Source of the DNA: CAZIPZ01 sp964541075
GTDB taxonomy: Bacteria; Acidobacteriota; Terriglobia; 20CM-2-55-15
DNA length: 27,268 nucleotides
Assembly (NCBI GenBank): GCA_964541075.1
Contig: CAZIPZ010000022.1
Span: 1 to 27,268 of the forward strand
Direction: 5' to 3'
Both the position numbers and the translations under genes were made by a program. Shown here piece by piece: positions 24,357 through 27,268 of the stretch. How positions within the stretch are numbered: position 1 is the first letter of the stretch; each line of letters starts with the position of its first letter. The notes under the pieces were generated by a model that did no database searches, was not told the origin of the DNA, and saw only the letters and a program-made list of their open reading frames with translations.

Positions 24357-25232
24357 ATGTTTTCTTCTCCAGCAGACCTGGCAGAGAAATTGAGATCGGT
24401 TCAGTACCTCGTTGCCGATGAATTGCTTTCTGTTGTTCACCTCGCCATGAAGATGGGTAAGCCATTGCTGGTGGAGGGACCTCCAGGTTCTGGAAAGACG
24501 GAACTCGCATCAGCCGTGGCGAAAGCGGCCGGCACAGCCGTTGAAAGACTTCAGTGTTATGTCGGGATCAATGAAGAGAAGGCGATCGGCAAGTTTGACG
24601 AGGCATTGCAGCGACTTTTCCTCGAGGCCGTGGATGAATGTCCTGCAAACGACTGGGAACACATTCGCCGCGAACTACACTCGTTGGCATTCTTCACGCA
24701 GGGGCCTTTACTTCGCGCCCTGCTCTACGAACGACCGTGTGTGCTCTTGATAGACGAGATTGATAAGGTCGACCAGGGATTTGAAGCGCTACTGCTTGAG
24801 GTTCTCAGCGAATGGCAGATCAGCATACCGAAATTGGGCACTGTCAAAGCCAAGACAGTTCCGTTCGTTGTTCTTACCTCGAACGAGGAGCGCCAGATTG
24901 GAAATCCACTCCGTCGGCGAAGCTTCTATATCCGTTTCGAGCATCCGACTGTTGAGCGCGAACGAGAGATTCTGGCTCTGCGCACGAATCAGGCGACCCC
25001 TGTCCATGGGCAGGTTGCTGGGTTAGCTCGTGCGCTTCGAGGCTGGAGCCTTGAAAAACCCCCGTCGATCGCAGAGATCCTCGACGTCGCGCGAGCAATC
25101 GACATTCTGGGCATCACCGAGATTCGCCCCGAACATCGTGATGTGTTACTGCCGCTGATCGCGAAGACGGAATCCGATAGGCAAAGAATTCTATTGCGTG
25201 ATGGATTTGCCGCTCTACTCGCTGATTCATGA
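24357..25232 (+). CDS. MoxR-like AAA+ ATPase
   Basis: A 291-residue AAA+ ATPase of the MoxR class. Walker A is GPPGSGKTE (41-49), Walker B is CVLLIDEIDK (128-137), sensor 1 is VVLTSNEERQ (171-180, Asn176), followed by a helical lid. MoxR proteins act as chaperone-like remodelling ATPases, generally with a VWA-domain partner. No VWA gene lies beside it in the visible part of this element; its partner could lie to the right. The ATG at 24357 has GAGG upstream; an in-frame ATG at 24306 would add 17 residues but lacks one. It lies on the element's plus strand, with its stop overlapping the ribosome site of the next gene. Its role is unknown; a carried defence or metal-chelatase-like role is possible. 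Confidence 0.88.
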   Translation: MFSSPADLAEKLRSVQYLVADELLSVVHLAMKMGKPLLVEGPPGSGKTELASAVAKAAGTAVERLQCYVGINEEKAIGKFDEALQRLFLEAVDECPANDWEHIRRELHSLAFFTQGPLLRALLYERPCVLLIDEIDKVDQGFEALLLEVLSEWQISIPKLGTVKAKTVPFVVLTSNEERQIGNPLRRRSFYIRFEHPTVEREREILALRTNQATPVHGQVAGLARALRGWSLEKPPSIAEILDVARAIDILGITEIRPEHRDVLLPLIAKTESDRQRILLRDGFAALLADS

Positions 25233-25244
25233 AGGAGAGATTAA

Positions 25245-25532
25245 ATGTCCGCAATCGGGAAATCGAAATTTGAACTTGGTCAGTTGGTCGCCACGCCCGC
25301 CGCGATGCAGGCGCTTTCCCGCAACGGAGTAGATGACTCCCAATATGTAAATCGGCATCAGGGAGGAGACTGGGGCGACGTGAGCGAAGACGACGCCCAT
25401 GAAAATGAATATGCGCTAAATCAGGATCTTCGCATCCTATCGGCCTACACGCTCAAAGACGGCACGCGGCTGTGGATCATCACCGAAGGCGACCGGAGCA
25501 CCACGACGAGTTTGCTGCCGGAGGAGTACTAA
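25245..25532 (+). CDS. Small conserved hypothetical protein of mobile elements
   Basis: A 95-residue acidic protein of unknown function. Features are FELGQLVATPAAMQAL near the start, RHQGGDWGDVSEDDAHENE in the middle and RLWIITEGDRSTTTSLLPEE at the end. I recall small proteins with the same pattern on plasmids and integrative elements of proteobacteria, where they remain uncharacterised; I cannot name a domain. A GAAGGAG Shine-Dalgarno lies 8 bases before the ATG and overlaps the ATPase stop, so the two genes are likely co-expressed. No signal peptide or membrane segment is visible. Confidence 0.8.
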   Translation: MSAIGKSKFELGQLVATPAAMQALSRNGVDDSQYVNRHQGGDWGDVSEDDAHENEYALNQDLRILSAYTLKDGTRLWIITEGDRSTTTSLLPEEY

Positions 25533-25554
25533 GGCAATAAGAGGGAGGCAAAGT

Positions 25555-26499
25555 ATGCAACGGGTCATTTCCACAGTTCTGATTGTGTTTTGGACGGGAG
25601 CAGTTGCAGCACAGGAAAGGTCAGTGCCACGAAGCGCGCCTCGAATCATTGTCGAAGGGCGGGCTTCGACGCTGCATCTTTCGCCGCGTTTTACCACGAC
25701 GATCCGGATGCCGGATCCGGTCAGTTCGGTCGTCGTTGGCGATCCAACTCTTTTCAACGCGGAGCACTCGCCTAGCGAGCCACTACTGGTGTTCATCAAG
25801 CCCACAACGCCTGCCATTGCCGAGACCAACCTTTTGATCACGACGGCCGGCGGGCGACAGTTTCCGCTCCTACTGAATAGCGATGGTGATGTTGGGCGAG
25901 CCGATTCAGCTTTGGATCTATTAGTTGTATGTCGAGCCGCAGGGACATCTTTCATTGATGAAACATATCCCGTGAGCTTGATTGCCGAGACTGTGGCTGT
26001 CGGCTCATCACCACTAGACGAGGAGGCGGAGAGGGCTGCGCCGATCACGGGCGATCCACTTATTCAGCTAATCGAACGTCAGCGAAGCCGCTCCTTGCCT
26101 CAGCTCCAGGGAGATCGATTGCAGGTTGGTATCGGCCAAGTCGTCGAAGTCAACTCGCAGTTTGTCGTTTTGTTTTCTGTTTTGAACTCGACAGGTGAGC
26201 CGGTGGAGTTAATGCCTCCCCAGGTTCAATTGGCCGGGCAAACAAAATCCGGCCTCTTCAAACAAAGTTCACGTTGGACCACTGTGGAGCAGATTCCGGT
26301 GATGGGCTTTCGCCTCGACCAGCGCAAGCTCGATCCGGGAAAACGCACCGATGGCCTCGTTGTGTTTGAGCGACCAGCACTGAAGCAGTCGAATGAAAGC
26401 CTATTGCTTCAAATTGCAGAGGCGGCAATGGTCGATCAGCCGGTCCTGGTTCCAATCAGGTTTAGTGTTAGCAGCAAGTCGGAGGAAAAACATGATTGA
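25555..26499 (+). CDS. VirB9/TrbG-like secreted protein, type IV secretion candidate
   Basis: A 314-residue exported protein with signal peptide MQRVISTVLIVFWTGAVAA. The N-terminal part (about 27-115) resembles the VirB9/TrbG N-domain: IIVEGRASTLHL, MPDPVSSVVVGDPTLFN and LLVFIKPTTPAIAETNLLIT, the latter spelling shared with type IV secretion core proteins. The C-terminal half (about 190-310), with IGQVVEVNSQFVVLFSVLN and FRLDQRKLDPGKRTDGL, does not resemble the VirB9 C-domain I know and may be a separate beta-sandwich. A GGGAGG precedes the ATG. It overlaps the VirB10-like gene by 8 bases, the VirB9-VirB10 order of conjugative operons. The assignment to VirB9 is moderate: a secretin-like N-domain is an alternative. 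Confidence 0.65.
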   Translation: MQRVISTVLIVFWTGAVAAQERSVPRSAPRIIVEGRASTLHLSPRFTTTIRMPDPVSSVVVGDPTLFNAEHSPSEPLLVFIKPTTPAIAETNLLITTAGGRQFPLLLNSDGDVGRADSALDLLVVCRAAGTSFIDETYPVSLIAETVAVGSSPLDEEAERAAPITGDPLIQLIERQRSRSLPQLQGDRLQVGIGQVVEVNSQFVVLFSVLNSTGEPVELMPPQVQLAGQTKSGLFKQSSRWTTVEQIPVMGFRLDQRKLDPGKRTDGLVVFERPALKQSNESLLLQIAEAAMVDQPVLVPIRFSVSSKSEEKHD

Positions 26500-27268
26500 A
26501 GCGAAAAGTTCTGAAGATAACAGAGAGAATGTTGAGGAGCTACTGTCCGAACCGACTGATTCGGATTCAGAGCATGTTGAACCCCAGCAACATCGGTGGC
26601 GTGAGGCTTTCCGCAGATCCTTTCTAAGCAAACCGCAATCGCGCACACCGGTAACGAAGCGAGACCTGAGCCAGGACCGGACGCGGGCTCTCATGCTGCT
26701 GATTGGCGGCGTCGTTGGATCGGTCCTGCTGTTTCTTGGCATATTTTCCACGCCTCCAACACGGTCGAACCAGGCAGAACGAGGCCGGGTCCAACCGAAT
26801 TTGGGTCGACCAGCTCAGGCCGAAACGGCGAGGCTTGCGTCGGTGACGCCACTGTTGAGCGCAGAGCTGCATGCGGATGATCTTGGTCGGGACGAACTCA
26901 GCGCTGCAGATATCCAGAACACTTCCGGGCGTGACGTGGCTGGTTACGCTCTGGAGCAAGAGATCGCTTCCCAAAATCCATTAGAAGACGAGCTCAATAC
27001 CACATCCGCTAATGACCGTCTCATGGCTTATCGACGCAACCAACTAACAGGCGCAATGACCTACAGCTACGGCGCTCCGCCTGCTGCTACGGACCAGTCG
27101 AGAACGCCGGCTGGCTCACTCTCCTCTGGCACGCTCAGTTACGGTGGCTCCAGTCCTCAACCGGCACTGCCGTCAGTCACTGGCGCGCCGAAGTCATCCA
27201 TCGTGTTTGTGCGTTCGACTGTCGCGACAACCGCTCAGTCAAATGCGGGAGCCGTCAACTCGCCTGGC
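26492..27268 (+). CDS. VirB10/TrbI-like protein, 5' part only
   Basis: A type IV secretion core candidate cut by the right edge; 259 residues are visible and the frame is open to the end. It has a charged cytoplasmic N-terminus (1-65), one transmembrane segment (about 66-86, RALMLLIGGVVGSVLLFLGI) and a long Pro/Gly/Ser/Thr-rich periplasmic stretch, the topology of VirB10/TrbI. SSIVFVRSTV near the edge resembles the segment just before the VirB10 beta-barrel domain. The C-terminal VirB10 signature lies outside the window, so the call rests on topology, position and partial similarity. A GGAGG lies 6 bases before the ATG, which overlaps the end of the VirB9-like gene. Confidence 0.68.
   Translation, partial: MIEAKSSEDNRENVEELLSEPTDSDSEHVEPQQHRWREAFRRSFLSKPQSRTPVTKRDLSQDRTRALMLLIGGVVGSVLLFLGIFSTPPTRSNQAERGRVQPNLGRPAQAETARLASVTPLLSAELHADDLGRDELSAADIQNTSGRDVAGYALEQEIASQNPLEDELNTTSANDRLMAYRRNQLTGAMTYSYGAPPAATDQSRTPAGSLSSGTLSYGGSSPQPALPSVTGAPKSSIVFVRSTVATTAQSNAGAVNSPG

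Overview
The window is chromosomal DNA from a Gram-negative (diderm) bacterium, most likely an acidobacterium. The best indicators are three secreted proteins of the acidobacterial VWFA-related family (5971-6960, 7025-8044, 14833-15843) and a large outer-membrane DUF5916 protein (18763-20982). A complete set of late Kdo genes (kdsB, kdsA, kdsC) shows that it makes lipopolysaccharide. No ribosomal RNA is present, so the assignment to phylum is an inference.

Layout. (1) 1-3296, plus strand: 3' end of recG, then rsmD, coaD and an aspartate-type aminotransferase, tightly packed. (2) 3305-5823, minus strand: a radical SAM protein, mutY and a RidA-family gene, overlapping or abutting and probably co-translated. 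(3) 5971-8044, minus strand: two tandem VWFA-family secreted proteins. (4) 8250-11986, plus strand: kdsB-pyrG-kdsA-kdsC, coupling CTP supply to CMP-Kdo synthesis. (5) 11992-14699, minus strand: an OsmC-like gene followed by a secreted penicillin-acylase-family hydrolase. (6) 14833-15843, plus strand: a third VWFA-family protein. (7) 15889-20982, minus strand: a cyclic-nucleotide-binding/DUF1003 membrane protein, a lipoprotein, an MgtE magnesium transporter and the DUF5916 outer-membrane protein. (8) 21146-22585, plus strand: a secreted metallo-beta-lactamase-fold protein, followed by a tRNA-Gly(CCC) gene with a clear promoter.

From the 3' end of that tRNA to the right edge the gene content changes to that of an integrative (probably conjugative) element: a tyrosine integrase, an excisionase-type HTH protein, a MoxR-like AAA+ ATPase, a small protein of a type I associate with mobile DNA, a VirB9/TrbG-like secreted protein and the start of a VirB10/TrbI-like protein that runs off the window. 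The integrase is split by one in-frame TAA codon while its catalytic residues remain intact, so the element may be immobile or may use reinitiation or readthrough. The other end of the element is not visible.

Several strong palindromes lie between genes (5903-5956, 15845-15882, 22592-22627). Another lies inside the 3' end of mutY (about 3725-3783), where a REP-like element seems to encode the protein's C-terminal tail. I see no CRISPR array, rRNA, complete insertion sequence or replication origin. No stretch over 300 bases lacks a gene.
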